A stretch of 64,000 nucleotides of DNA, from the NCBI GenBank assembly GCA_003956705.1, contig QZCP01000838.1:117930-181929 (forward strand). The letters run 5' to 3'. Positions 13,770 through 24,079 of the stretch are shown here, piece after piece. The notes beneath the pieces are model-generated. The model was given only the letters and a program-made list of their open reading frames with translations, made no database searches and was not told where the DNA came from. Positions within the stretch are counted from its first letter, which is position 1; each line of letters begins with the position of its first letter. A program made the position numbers and the translations under genes. The DNA comes from Brevipalpus yothersi (lineage: Eukaryota; Arthropoda; Arachnida; Trombidiformes; Tenuipalpidae).

Positions 13770-16700
13770 TTGCGTACCATATACTCTACATAGAGATTGT
13801 GTACATTGATCATGGAAAACTTGGAACATAAACATATCTCTCAATGGAATAATTTTCATTCAAATTATGGTCTGCTTGGAAACTCTTCTGGAACTTTTTT
13901 CTTGTCAATAAATAAGTTTGCCATCCCTTTCAGGTTCACTGTCGCCAGTGAAACAATTCGTATCTTGAAGATAGCCCATTCATTTCGATTGTTAACAATT
14001 TGAAAAGTTAATAAAGTATGAAATATTAGAAATAACCTCATCTTATCTAGTATTTTGTTGTGTAAATCTCAATGGACTAGTAATTGTGTTCCATCGTTTT
14101 TTGCCTCATGATTTTTTAGGACCTTTTGAATGATTTTCTTTGAAAGTTTCTTGAGCAATTAATTTGTATTAATTCAAGGAAGCATTTATCTCACCAAGAT
14201 GCACCTTTCACCTGATAAAATGAAATATTTAACAATCTCTACAATCGTTTGTAAACATAAGCTTCGTAACATTTTAATTTGTGTAAGTAACTGTAACTGT
14301 AACTCTAAGCAAAAAAAGATCAAGTCAAGACATTGAGAGCAATTTTATTTCATCTTCAATCAAAGAAACTTTCATAGCTTGCCAGAGACATGTTTTTTTA
14401 GAGTTTTTGAGCTCTTGATCACCCTCCTTGATCAAGGTTATGATTAGGATGGTGCAATCATGACAGAATTTTGACAAAAATCACTTGAAAGATTAACTAT
14501 TTGGACAATTTTTTACACCTGAATTTTTGAGTTGGCAGTCCATTTCACAGTGACAAACAATATTGGTATTCGAAAAATTTCGAAACTTACACGCTTTTTC
14601 TTAACTTTCACACCTAAATCAATTTCCATTGAACTCGAAGGTATTTTCTCAGTATGGGATAGTGTATCTGATATTCAGTGAACTCAATTCATACTTCTAG
14701 GGTTCTGATCAAGCTTCAAGATTCTTCTGAGTAGATTCTCTTTGCAGGTTTGAAGTGGAGTGAGATCGGGAGAAATTTTTCGATGATTGCAACAATGTTA
14801 TTGTCTCATTTCCCCCCATCCCCCGACGAACTACAAAGTTATCCTATTCATTGTTCGGGATTTTGAGATAAATAATTGGAAAGGAGTTCCCAAAAATAAC
14901 AAGCCATATTACAAAGACAAATAACATAACCACAAGAACTCATGATGAATTTCAAAAATATCAAAATCTTGGCAAAATCCTATGCAAAGGCACCAGTTTT
15001 GCTGAACAAAAGGTGCCAATCGACAAGAGAGTTTGAATTATTATCTTAAAAGATGCTAGGAAGAAGTATCATGACATGAATTGCGATACATTTGAAGATT
15101 GGTTCCAGTTTTTTCCAGTATATAGGATTCAATGACATGCGAAAAAATTTCCAAGTTTTCTCATGAGAAATAGTAATAGAAATAATTGAAAGAAGGTTTC
15201 AAACGGTTTTCATATAAACTTCAACAATTTAAACAAAGAAAAGATGCCAGTTCAAGTTAGATGGAATCAATTAGAAAAAAATGTTAATCATGTAATCTTG
15301 TGAAACAGATCACCCGTTGAAAGCCTAGCGGATGATTGACCAGAATTCATATTAAAGAATGTTTACAATATACTTTTCTTAGAAGCTGTATACATTGGTC
15401 ATGGAAAACTTGGGACGCAAACATATCTCTTCACTTGAAAACTTTCATTCAAATCATGGTCTATTTGGACATTTTTTTGAAACTTTTCCCTAGTCAATAA
15501 ATAAGTTTGCCATCTCTCTCAGGTTCACCTTCGTAATTAAAACAATTTAATTTTCGGACAGCTAGGCCATTTTGATTGTTAACAATTTGAAAAGTTATGA
15601 ATTATTAGAAATAACAGGAAATGTGGGAAAATATCTCGATGAATCTCTAATTAAGTTTCATCGTGTTTAATAGTTTTTTTTATCAATGCCAGCCCAGGGT
15701 AAAGAACCAATATCACCAAGAAGCATCTTGGTTGGTGAATTAGAATACATAATCCAAGTTCAATACTGATAATGTTAACTCGTGGAAAAAAGTAGACCGG
15801 AGTTCTCATTTAAGTGATGATCCTTTTGGAAGCTCATCTGGTGTTTTTTTCTTGTCAATATATGTTCACTCGCGACCACTCACACATAGGCAATTCATAT
15901 TTTGAAGATCGCTTGTCCGTTTTTTTTAATTGTGGTGGTTTGAAAGTTATGAGAGTATGGATGATTCAAGTTCATTACTGATAATAATATTATTATTATT
16001 ATTATAACTCGTGGGAAAAAAGTTTCAAAATCAACCTATGACAACTCAGTGATAGCTTTCTTTTGATAAACTGTTGCACATTTTGAATCAATCTGAGCCC
16101 TGAAGGCTGAATTATGAGTGATTTGAAAAATAAGCTACGTAACTTGATGAACTTTATCTGCTCTCTGTCTGATTATCATGTGAGTTCAGTTTGTTCTCGA
16201 TTACGGGATTAGTTTTCTTCATTTTGGCAATGCTTTGAACACAATTATCTGAGATTTTTATAGAAAGATCAACTTGTAGTAATCATGCCTGATATTCCAT
16301 TATTCTTGAGGATAGCTTGAAAGATGAGTCATCAGTCTGATTCTGAAAACTTAACGATCCTCATCAGTTTATATTGATGTTAACATCTGGTAAAAATTTC
16401 ACGCACATTCCATAGCTAGTTTTTGAAATATTAGAGAAAATTGTGGACATTCACCAGTCTCAAATTTTTTTCCTGTACTGTATTTGACAATTCCTACAAT
16501 CTTTTGTAGGATTAAGTGTCGAAATTTTAATTTGTCAAAGTTATTGTTCACATTCTAAGTACGAAAAGATCGAGTCAAGTTACCAGGGGCAAATAGATGT
16601 CATCTCCAATCCTAAAAACTTCCATAGCCTACCAGAGATATGTTTTCTTACAATGTTTGGAATTCAAGAAATTCCTAGAAGTTTCTTATAATCATCATAG

Positions 16701-18004
16701 CATAAGCTCACGATTGCAGGATGGTGCAAACATCACGAACATGGCTGAAATTCACGTTGAAAATCAGCGATTTGAAAGGTTTCCCGTACTAATGAATTGT
16801 AGAGTTAATTTCATTCCCACCTGAGAATAGCGCTGGAATTCAAAAATTTTAAAAACTTGCTCGTATATCGTACATTTTTGCAGTTTATACAATTTCTATT
16901 ATTTATTGAACTTTGAGACATTGTATCATTATGAAATAGTTAAGTTCATGTTCAGCAGACTTAATCCATGTCCTTATGTAATCAACTTCCTGGATTCTTC
17001 CAACAGGATTGTTGCGATCGTGAATGAAACTTGGAGAATTATTGCAATGATTGCCGTGGAAGTGTCTCAAGACTTTACACTAGTGCCTGGAGGTAACCTT
17101 GGTCATCAATCAAAATTGCCATAGGTATAATGAGAATGAATATGTCACATGAGAGTCATTGTATTACAGAACAGGAGTTGCAGTTTTCTCAAGAATCCGT
17201 TATAGATTCAATAAATTTACAGATCTGAACCATGCCAAGAATCATAGTTTTTGATGAACGATTAAGGGGCCCGAGTGAAGGAACAAATATTTGTCAACAT
17301 CTTACACAATGCTAAAGAGAAATACCATCGTATCAATTCCGGATTATTGAGAAACAAGATTTGGAGACGAGAAAGACATGAGAGAGAATTTCTAGCTTTT
17401 CTCATGAAACGGTAATACAAACAAATACAGAGAAGGTTTCCATTTTCTTTGAACAGTTTCCATGATTTTGACGAGTCAACATGAGTGAATTCTAGTTTAT
17501 AGAACTTCAATTTGAACAGAGAGAGTGTATAATTTCGAATTGATGATGAATTCGAAGTCCAACAAAAGGGTAACCTGGATTATTAGTTGAAATTGTGTAC
17601 CATATACATTTCATCGAGATTATGTCCGATGATCATGAAAAATCCTGAAAAGCGGGAATATCTCTTGTACTGAAATCCTCATCTAAGTGATAATCCTCTT
17701 GGAGGCTCATCTGGTATTTTTTTTTTCTTGTCAATATATGCTCACTCATGCCCACTGACTCACAAGCAATTCATATCTTGAAGATTGCTTGTCCATTTTT
17801 TTGATTGTCCATTGGAATTACTGAAAGCTTTTAGGGTATGGATCATTAGTAAACTGATGTAGTAGAATCTCGAAGAACATTTTTGCTGTGTTTCATCGTG
17901 TTAAGTCAAATTGTCAGTGGAGGTCAGTAAAATTTCAAAAAAACTCTTTCGATTGAAATTGTTCACTAATTAATTAGTGACACACCCGATCAAAGATAGG
18001 GGTT
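13770..18004 (+). repeat. Diverged local repeat array left of the Polinton
   Basis: The same sequence blocks recur in the same orientation with moderate divergence. Block A (TACCATATAC to GTTAACAATTTGAAAAGTTA) appears at about 13770-14010, 15384-15600 and 17590-17850, with a partial copy near 15800-15960. Block B (opening with CTACAATC.TTTGTA and containing CTAAGNA.GAAAAGATC) appears at about 14235-14480 and 16495-16740, roughly 2.26 kb apart. Related blocks recur on the other side of the Polinton at 33.2-34.6 kb. I see no intact reading frame, so this is either an old repetitive element family or decayed duplicated DNA. Borders are approximate. Confidence 0.55.
17963..17980. repeat. 18-bp perfect palindrome near insertion site
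   Basis: TCACTAATTAATTAGTGA is its own reverse complement. It lies 25 bp left of the target duplication of the Polinton. Confidence 0.8.
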
Positions 18005-18010
18005 GTCTCA
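18005..18010 (+). repeat. Target-site duplication, left copy (GTCTCA)
   Basis: The hexamer directly precedes the left terminal inverted repeat and is identical to 32642-32647, which directly follows the right repeat. Six-bp duplications are the rule for Polinton integration. Confidence 0.93.
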
Positions 18011-18088
18011 AGTAGTAAGATGGACAGTTTGTTCCAGCCATCTCCCCCCCTAAAATGGGGGGTGGGAAAATCCCTTTTTCCCGACAAA

Positions 18089-18111
18089 GGGGGGAGGGAA
18101 GGGGGAGCGGG
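18089..18111 (+). other. G-run cluster, potential G-quadruplex
   Basis: Four runs of three or more G (6, 3, 5 and 3) lie within 23 bases on the plus strand, about 80 bp from the left end. The mirror-image C-run cluster is at 32545-32567 near the right end. On both sides the G-rich strand is the one carrying the element's own 5' terminus. Confidence 0.7.
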
Positions 18112-18120
18112 ATTCTATAA

Positions 18121-18305
18121 TCCTTTGATGTCCGCCGACAAGGGGGGTGAGAAAACTATGTGATCCTTTGATGTTCGCCGACAAGGGGGGTGAGGAAATA
18201 CTATAATCCTTTGATGTTCGCCGACAAGGGGGTGGGTGAGAACAATGTGAACCTTTGATGTTCGTCGACAAGTAGGAGAGTGAAAACTATGTGAGCCTTT
18301 GATGT
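18121..18305 (-). repeat. Five tandem copies of a 44-bp unit within the left TIR
   Basis: The string CCTTTGATGT (reverse complement ACATCAAAGG) recurs with a period of 43-44 bp at about 18122, 18165, 18209, 18252 and 18296. Most copies carry GTTCGCCGACAAGGGGG after it. The last copy has the variant GTATGCCGACCC. The right TIR has the same set. Confidence 0.9.
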
Positions 18306-18587
18306 ATGCCGACCCGGAAGCGAAAGAGGGATGGGTTGAGATACAAGTGTATACCTACAATCATAATCATTGCTTCCGTGCAATTGAAGACTTACCGCTT
18401 GTCAACTTCGGATACGGACAGTTGACTCTGAGAAATTCTAGATGTCTTTGATCTAAGCCGCTCATTCATTCTAACTTATTGAAAGATGAGCCTGTGACCT
18501 ATCAATTTCTTTTTTGAAATGTTTAAGAGTTCCTAGCATCATGTTTCATAATTGAAATGAGGATGTTCAAGATATTGCGTGAGAAAT

Positions 18588-18593
18588 TTTATT
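18588..18593 (-). terminator. AATAAA overlapping the polymerase stop codon
   Basis: On the minus strand the last codons read GAA CAA TAA A, so the TAA stop (18589-18591) is embedded in AATAAA. It is the likely cleavage/polyadenylation signal of the polymerase transcript. Confidence 0.7.
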
Positions 18594-21500
18594 GTTCATA
18601 ATTGTAAATTGATCGATCACCTTTGAAGCCATAGGGAAAAGTTATATTATTCTCAACTATTCGTTTCTTAGAAACTACTCTATAAGCCTTGGAAAAATAT
18701 TTTGTGATCAGATTATGGTGACTATCTACAACAATGTTGAACTGAGGTACCTTTGCTGATCGTTCCTCACTATCTTTGTTGGCATATCTCTTAGCGACAT
18801 CAATCATGAAGTCATAATTGATGAACTGCAGAGTTGCCTGATTCAAGGTTATGCCCTTGGTCTTTATTCTACTCTTCACTGTACCATCAGCTAGTTGAAC
18901 ATTGTAGGCATAGTTTTTGGGGCCGCAAGTAACAAACTCTTTGATGAATGCCCCTGGTCCATAATCAGCAAGTATCTCATCTTTCAATTGTCCAAGATGA
19001 TCACCGCTCTCTATTTCTCTGTCACTGAATTTCCGAGAATAAACAAGGGAGTCAGTATCGAAATAAATGAGTGATCCAGGTCGTATATTCTCAATCTCCT
19101 CCATGTAGTTGAACAGCTCCAGGCGTGCATACGATGTCACGAAGGATGCTACAGCCAAAGATGTATTTGGACCATACTCCAGAAATTCGTCTCTGCTCTT
19201 GTATTGAAGGAGTAGAGTGTTATCATTTACCATTATCTCCGAGGTAATTCTTATTTGATTGTCATTCAGTCTCTTCATGTATGAGTCATAGTTATGGATG
19301 ATTTCGACCTTTTTCTTGTCAGGGTTCTGAGCCAATTTACCCCATAGAGAATTCAGCAGGAGTTTTGCCAGGAATCTTAGAGCTGGATTTTTCTTAATAT
19401 CAGATGCATTGAGTGCAATACGCTCTCGGTTCATCACATCTTGAATGAAACGCTCTTTTGAAGGTTCATCATTACACCATTGGGGCCAACCAGATGACTC
19501 ATGCTTTATTTTGAGAAATTTATCGATGTAACCACTGAATATCGTTGATGAAGATTCTTCATAGTGGAGGACCTCGAGGATATCAAGAATTCTATAACCA
19601 TGGGTTAATGCTGTCTTGAGCTCAGCAGTTGTCCAGGTACCAACAAGAGATCTCTCCTTCTCATTGTGTGTGCAGACATCTGTGAAGTTTTCAGCACAAG
19701 TTTTGCAGAGAGTGAAAACAAGTTTTTTGCTGATTCTTGCCGGTAAAATTGGTATATATAAGTCTGATGGTGGTAAAATTCTACACTTGACGAATCCAAA
19801 GTATGAGTCTAAGGAGAAGTCGAAGTCCTCATTTATAACAACAGGATGACCAACGGGATATTTTTTCGTTTTCAAGACAAAGGGATACAGTGAATTGACA
19901 TCCATGTACTTGATTTCTTCATCAGCCTTGCACTTATGATAGAATCTTATATTATTTGTTCGCCCTCCAAAGAATGACTCCTTAACATCAGCATGTCCAA
20001 AATAATGAACTTGATACCAATACTTGAGTCGCTGTTTGATGTATTCTTTGAACTCTTGATCAACCGACATTTCAGTTTTAACATCACAGCCCCAAGCGCT
20101 GATAACATTGAAGCCTCTTGATTTATAGTAGGCAAGTTTGTCACCAACTTTCTGGTATCGAGAGCTGAGACTATCTTTATGTGTATCATTCATCACATCT
20201 CGATTCTCTATGAAACACTTTGGACATCCATGGAAATAACATCCAAAATACTCGAACACAGTATTGAGCTCTTTCGAGAATCCATCAGCGAAGAAACTTC
20301 CTAGTTTGAATTCACGATCAATTCTGATGTTGAGATTTTTCTGCTGGAAGTCCAACCATGCAAGGGACTCGCGAGAACATTTCCGCAAGTTAGTGTATCC
20401 ATCTTTTGGGGTGACAGCAAGAGTCTCTTCCGGCAAATACAATGATCTGAGTAGCTCTAAGCCTACTTGTGCAATTGTGAAGCAACGAGTGAAAGGATCC
20501 AGACCGTTCAAAGAGAGGAATTTTTGCCGGAAGATCAAACAGCACGAGGCGAGTATTTCAACATCATTCTTACAATATTTTATGATGTCTCGTTTAAAAT
20601 CAAAGACTTCATTATTACCAAATTTTTCTTGATACCAAGAGTTGAACTCATTGAAAACTTCAATTTTCATCATTTCAGGTTTGAAAAACTTTCGGTCTGG
20701 GTATGGTCCGATATAATCCCAGTTGGATGGCTGATTGAAGTCATGAGGGAAGAATCCTTTGATTACTTGGTCGGCAATACCGAAAGCTTTTGGAAGAGAA
20801 GCCAAACTCTGTCCAAAAAATAGGAGTGAATCCACGAATGCAACATTGCCTATCTGTATATGCATTATTTTGTTGCCCATCATCATGACTTGAGGAGACA
20901 CGAATGATCTCTTGAACAGATTCCGCAAAATAAAATGAAAGTCAAAACCTCTCCCATTATGTGCGAAAACTGTTATGTAGCCTTTTTCTTTCTCAACTTT
21001 AGGAGCGAGAACTTTATAAAGATGATCGGTAAACTTTTCAATGCAATCTCGACCCCAAAAAACATCCATACCATAACCACAGAAGGGACAAGGATCATGC
21101 ATCTTTCTACAAGATTCTTGTGAGATGCAGTAATTACAAAAAGTTTTTGAGATGAGTAACATGGGCAAGTGGATGAGATCTGAATCGTCCGATGAATGAT
21201 CCTCACGCTGGAAACTCTCAACATCGAAAAAAATGAAAGCTCTAGGCGCTTCATCCTCTTGTATTAGTTTTTCCATCTCGAGGGGTTTGATGAAACATGC
21301 ATGATTGGGGCTAACATTCAAATTGCACTTGACACATCTGTTAGCATTACATTCGTGACCGTGCCTAGCAATATACTCCGTGTCACAAAGGTTGCATCGC
21401 TTCATTCGACCGCAGATTTTCTCATCGTTGTGTCGAGCAAAGCAGGTAGTTGAGGGGAAGATTATCCCACAGCTCGGGCAATGCACTTTCATCACCTCAT

Positions 21501-22524
21501 TTTCACATTTCTCAGGAGCCAAACAGTATTTACAGGATTCTTTACATCGATGTTTCGAGCGATTGTTGTCTCCGATATGACATTTTTCACAGAAATGTTT
21601 TCGTCCAATATAACCTTTCATGTTGATAATTGGATTGTAGTGTCCAACGTTGGAATTACAAGAATCGAACTCGATGTAGATGAAAGTACCAATACCATTC
21701 CCTTTGAAGATGATATTTCTCCAGTTGTAGCGGTCAACAACAGTTATGTTATAATCCTTAATCATACTCTGGATAACTTTCATATCATCAACATCAACAG
21801 TTTCTTTTTCCTGGATGCCATACCTTGCCACCAACTCTTTGACAAGTTCAAGTTGTCTGGCACCATCACTCTAAATGTTGAACCAAAGCTTCCTCTTATC
21901 GGATCTGTACCTTTCTTTATGATAAATACAGAGAGCAAGAGACCTCAAGAAGCAGAAACCAATGGTGGTTTCAATCATGATCAGGGATCGAGTCATTTTT
22001 TCTCTCAAATCATCCGTTGATTGTGGAGCTTTGTATGTTTTTCCAGCACCACGAACATTCTCCACGATATTCAGTTGGATGATGAGTTCACCATGTGTGA
22101 GAAAAGAAGAGTTTGATTGGCTGACTTCATACAAAGCATTGAGAAATGCTTCATCATCACGCTGATGAACATGGTTTGGATGGAGAAAAATCGGAGAGTC
22201 AAGAGTATCTGAGTTGATATAAATTGAGTAAATATCATTTGGGTTGGCATCGGCTAGAGTTTGATCGAGGAACCTGCGATAAAAACTATCAATCTCTGCT
22301 TCGACATCAAGTGGGCTTGTACAAGAAGAAAGGTTATGCTGGACACGAAACCTGTGCGTTGTTTCGATGCGATGCAAAGTTCGACTGCGTCTTGAGATGA
22401 TGGGTAACGAGTCATCACGCACGAATTCTAGTGAAACACTACTAGATGATGATGATGATGAATTAGAGTCATTCTGCTGGTGATTGTTCAAAATTCTTCC
22501 TCTCCAATCTCTTGAAGAATTCAT
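18589..22524 (-). CDS. Polinton DNA polymerase B, interrupted by an in-frame TAG
   Basis: This is a family B, protein-primed type DNA polymerase, expected to replicate the linear element from its termini. The frame runs from ATG 22524 for 217 codons to TAG at 21871-21873, then stays open in the same phase for 1093 residues to 18589. Just after the break comes a cysteine-rich region with many CxxC pairs (about 21600-21290). It is followed by exonuclease motifs FFDVES (near 21225), AHNGRGFDF (20932-20970) and YCKNDVE (20550-20578), then polymerase motifs DVNSLYP (19880-19903), LLNSLWGK (about 19336-19356) and YFDTDS (19048-19068). All catalytic Asp residues are present. Without readthrough or reinitiation, the catalytic half would be lost. 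The break could be a recent mutation, a sequence error or functional readthrough. The 44-bp and 115-bp repeat arrays flank the gene on either side. Confidence 0.93.
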
Positions 22525-22809
22525 GTTAGAGAATATCACTTTTCAATCACGAAAAAGGTGTCAATAGGCATATGAATCAACAGAACACAGCACTTTTTGG
22601 GAAAAATTGATGAAAAAAACTTGAGGAAGAAAGATACACACTTCACTGGCAATGTGTTGAAAGAAAAAAATTAGGAAAACAGTGAAAAATAAACTACTCA
22701 GATCAAACGATGAACTTAATCTGACGCACAATTTATGGCCGAGACTTATTGCTCACTCACTTGGAGAGCGAGACAAGGAGCTGAACACAAAGGGAGACTG
22801 CCAACGGTT
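22525..22809. other. Leader region of the polymerase gene
   Basis: No gene is seen. On the minus strand it would hold promoter and 5' UTR of the polymerase. Only weak TATA-like sequence (CATAAATT near 22735) is visible, unlike the clear boxes before other genes of the element. Confidence 0.4.
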
Positions 22810-23360
22810 TTCTTGGAAAAACTGTTGAACTTTCTAGAAATATCCTCCTCCAAATCCAAACTGTCTGGAATGTAGACAGTGAGGAGGCATACATCAAAGA
22901 ATCAGAAGACCGTTGACAATTGCTAACAAGAAGTCCTTGTTGAACTTTCTAGAAGCATCATTCTTATCCCCAAAACTTTCTGGGATGTAGACAGTGAGGC
23001 GGTATACAACAAAGGATCAAAAATCCGTTGACAGTTGTTAGCAAGAGGTTGTTGTTGAATTTTTTCGAAATATCATCCTTCAACCCTAAAACTGTCTAGA
23101 CAGCAGACAGTGAGGCGGCATACATGGAAGGTTCGAGAAACCGTTGACCTTTATTATCAAGATTTTGTTGTTGAACTTTCTGGAAATATTATCCTCAACC
23201 TCCAAATTGTCTAGACAGCAGACAGTGAGGCGGTATACATCAAAGGAGAAAAAAACCGTTGACTCTTGTTGACAAAAATTGTCGTTGAACTTTCTAGAAA
23301 TATTATTCTCAAACTGTCTAGATAACGAATGGTGAGGCGGCATACATAAAAGACTTGAGA
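22810..23360 (-). repeat. Internal array of five ~115-bp tandem repeats
   Basis: Each unit has GTTGAACTTTCTAGAAATAT, then a short T/C-rich part, AAACTGTCTAGA, GACAGTGAGGCGGCATACAT, CAAAGGAT and CCGTTGAC. The ACATCAAAGG-like core lies at about 22891, 23006, 23122, 23237 and 23344, giving periods of 115, 116, 115 and 107 bp. The core and preceding GGCATACATC match a motif of the terminal repeats (GTCGGCATACATCAAAGG at 32342-32359). A 110-residue open frame across it is a by-product of the repeat. Confidence 0.88.
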
Positions 23361-23533
23361 AACTATCTCTCTCAGAGTTTAAGCCGATGAGTTGAACTCT
23401 CATGTTCTCAAAAATCATTTGATAGAATCTTTGAATTCTTTAGAACCGAATCAAAAAGAGAGAATGATTTGTGTGGTATATTTTTTATTTCATTGTTTGC
23501 TGAGTGTCAATCTCCTTAGAAGATAGCAAAATT

Positions 23534-23713
23534 TTATTTCTTTGAATTTAGTTTTTGAATACAGCTCCAGCAATAATATTTTCCATTTGATGTGAGCTTG
23601 ACTCGGGTGGCTTGATTGAGCCTGGTACCACAGTTAGTGCAGACGCCTTCATCATCCTCTCGCAATTTTTGATAGTCTGATCCACTCTTATTTCCAGTGA
23701 AACACTTCTTCAT
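23534..23713 (-). CDS. 59-aa GATA-like zinc-finger protein
   Basis: The frame runs ATG 23713 to TAA 23534-23536. Residues 25-28 are CTNC and 48-51 CWSC, a C-x2-C-x19-C-x2-C pattern followed by a basic tail (IQKLNSKK). CTNCGT at the first pair and NGKYYC at the second resemble the GATA-type finger, although the Leu-Trp-Arg-Arg stretch of true GATA fingers is absent and spacing is slightly longer. A TFIIB- or TFIIS-like ribbon is the alternative. A TATAAAAGA box lies 116 bp upstream, and the stop codon is embedded in AATAAA, which supports a real gene. It is divergent from the 336-aa gene. A DNA-binding regulator is inferred, not shown. Confidence 0.7.
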   Translation of the reverse strand: MKKCFTGNKSGSDYQKLREDDEGVCTNCGTRLNQATRVKLTSNGKYYCWSCIQKLNSKK

Positions 23714-23820
23714 TTTGCTCAGTTTGATTGTTCGGTTGATTTTCTTATGGAAAAAAGGAATGTTCTTGTGAATTGAAATCAGGGGATGCTTTTTTGTCTT
23801 TTCTTTGTACTTGATGCAAC

Positions 23821-23829
23821 TCTTTTATA
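23821..23829 (-). promoter_or_regulatory. TATA box of the zinc-finger gene
   Basis: TATAAAAGA on the minus strand, 116 bp upstream of ATG 23713. It faces away from the plus-strand TATA box at 23978, giving a divergent promoter region of about 150 bp between the two boxes. Confidence 0.65.
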
Positions 23830-23977
23830 AGATTGAGCTATGAATTAGCTCCCCCTTGGTCATGGAGAACAAAGGAAAAGAATCTTCTGGAACATTTTGC
23901 TCCCTCCGAGGAGATAAAGCATCTGCGCATGCTCTTCATGAAGACTACTCACTGTTGCTCCCGCGGGAGCTCTTGGC

Positions 23978-23986
23978 TATAAAAGG
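23978..23986 (+). promoter_or_regulatory. TATA box of the plus-strand gene
   Basis: GGCTATAAAAGGAG is a near-consensus TATA element, 102 bp upstream of ATG 24080. A start of transcription near 24008 would be expected by spacing. Confidence 0.75.
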
Positions 23987-24079
23987 AGAGACATCAGACC
24001 AGAGATCTCCAATCTTAGCTTGTGTGTTCTCTTGTGAAATTGTGATCTTTGAAAGTTTTTCAACAAGTTTGCTTTTGTG

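Larger units (their letters stand above)
18011..18334. repeat. Left terminal inverted repeat of the Polinton
   Basis: It aligns with the reverse complement of 32315-32641 over about 325 bp with scattered mismatches and small indels. It opens AGTAGTAAG, then a CCCCCC/GGGGGG hairpin at about 18043-18065, a G-run cluster, and five tandem copies of a 43-44-bp unit. Open frames read through it on the minus strand are translations of the tandem unit, not genes. Confidence 0.93.

Noticed and set aside
18121..18305. CRISPR-like array of 44-bp repeats
   Set aside because: The units are directly tandem, without unique spacers, and lie in a eukaryotic transposon TIR.
18050..18383. Minus-strand open frames with repeated Ala-Asn-Ile-Lys-Gly peptides
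   Set aside because: They are translations of the 44-bp tandem unit of the left TIR, with no proper start, and are mirrored in the right TIR.
18589..22539. Frameshift or intron between the two polymerase open segments
   Set aside because: Both segments are in the same phase, separated only by one TAG codon, so neither a frameshift nor an intron is needed.
22810..23418. 110-codon minus-strand frame in the Polinton
   Set aside because: It spans the 115-bp tandem array and consists of repeated translations of it.
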